This document shows positions 63,816 through 64,000 of a stretch of 64,000 nucleotides of DNA, piece after piece. This stretch comes from Prevotella sp. (GTDB taxonomy: Bacteria; Bacteroidota; Bacteroidia; Bacteroidales; Bacteroidaceae). Made by a program: the position numbers and the translations under genes. Each line of letters opens with the position of its first letter. The stretch's first letter is position 1. The stretch covers positions 45,709-109,708 of the forward strand of contig JAFZIL010000036.1 in NCBI GenBank assembly GCA_017554385.1, given 5' to 3'. Under the pieces are notes generated by a model, which worked only from the letters and a program-made list of their open reading frames with translations, was not told the origin of the DNA and ran no database searches.

Positions 63816-63993
63816 AAGAAGACAATCAAACACTCGTACTGCCAAGCGTCGTACACACGATAAAGCAGTAGCACCTACACTCGCAGTATGCCCTAACTGT
63901 GGCGCTTACTATGTGTATCACACCGTATGCCCCACCTGTGGTTACTACCGAGGCAAGGTTGCTATCAAGATGGACGAAGAGGTTGCTGAATAA
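63802..63993 (+). CDS. rpmF: 50S ribosomal protein L32
   Basis: This 63-residue protein begins MAHPKRRQSNTRTAKRRTHD and has the zinc-ribbon cysteines in CPNCGAYYVYHTVCPTCGYY, so this is the zinc-binding form. Length is normal for L32. It overlaps the DUF177 gene by 14 bp and shares its promoter. Confidence 0.97.
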   Translation: MAHPKRRQSNTRTAKRRTHDKAVAPTLAVCPNCGAYYVYHTVCPTCGYYRGKVAIKMDEEVAE

Positions 63994-64000
63994 TGGGAAA
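63993..64000 (+). CDS. Possible start of the next gene, cut by the window edge
   Basis: An ATG overlaps the last base of the rpmF stop codon and is followed by GGAAA to the window end. In Bacteroidetes fabH commonly follows rpmF, so this could be its start; eight bases cannot prove it. Confidence 0.3.

Overview
The window looks like a chromosomal piece of a Bacteroidales bacterium, most likely Prevotellaceae (Prevotella or Segatella type). The reasons are several promoters of the Bacteroidetes TTTG-N19/20-TAnnTTTG form, a tRNA without an encoded CCA, surface lipoproteins with an acidic stretch after the lipobox cysteine, a NusG-like (UpxY-type) regulator heading a polysaccharide operon, and core gene orders such as clpP-clpX-recQ and DUF177-rpmF. 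The genus is an inference from style, not a database match.

Region 1 (1-25.4 kb, minus strand) is one long capsule/exopolysaccharide operon. In transcription order it holds a NusG/UpxY-like antiterminator, Wza, Wzc, a WbpD-type acetyltransferase, a WbpE-type aminotransferase, an initiating sugar transferase, an AAA-ATPase/PD-(D/E)XK protein, a GT2, a Wzy-like polymerase, a GT4, a CapA-like protein, a CapK-like adenylating protein, a DUF354 protein, a WbpI-type epimerase, an inserted VapE module, an FAD/Fe-S oxidoreductase, a WbpB-type dehydrogenase and a Wzx flippase cut by the left edge. WbpB, WbpE, WbpD and WbpI together suggest synthesis of UDP-ManNAc3NAcA. The first enzyme (UDP-GlcNAc 6-dehydrogenase, WbpA) is not in the window. 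The VapE module is bounded by imperfect inverted repeats of about 90 bp and carries an internal 22-bp repeat array.

Region 2 (25.4-33.1 kb, plus strand) is divergent from the capsule operon, across a spacer with a 12-C tract. It is an operon of five sensory proteins: one TPR protein with a degenerate ATPase domain and four paralogous Cache-type membrane sensors. Two of the sensors keep a histidine-kinase-like motif in which the phospho-acceptor histidine is replaced by Asn or Arg. No response regulator is nearby. This is the best candidate for an undescribed system.

Region 3 (33-64 kb) is mostly housekeeping: mutY, asd, a CPA2 antiporter, lolD, a CvfB-like protein, a lipoprotein/OMP pair, asnS, an RluB-type pseudouridine synthase with a repetitive Gly/Arg/Gln/Tyr tail, purB, tRNA-Val, an OmpA operon, the guaB-PPIase-SurA-OstA-mutL operon, clpP-clpX-recQ, a histidine kinase, DUF177 and rpmF.

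Across all regions there are short degenerate tandem repeats, most with a 7-bp period but different unit sequences, both between genes and in frame inside genes. One gene (2286-5441) carries seven separate low-complexity or repeat-like insertions, including sixteen copies of a 7-bp unit.
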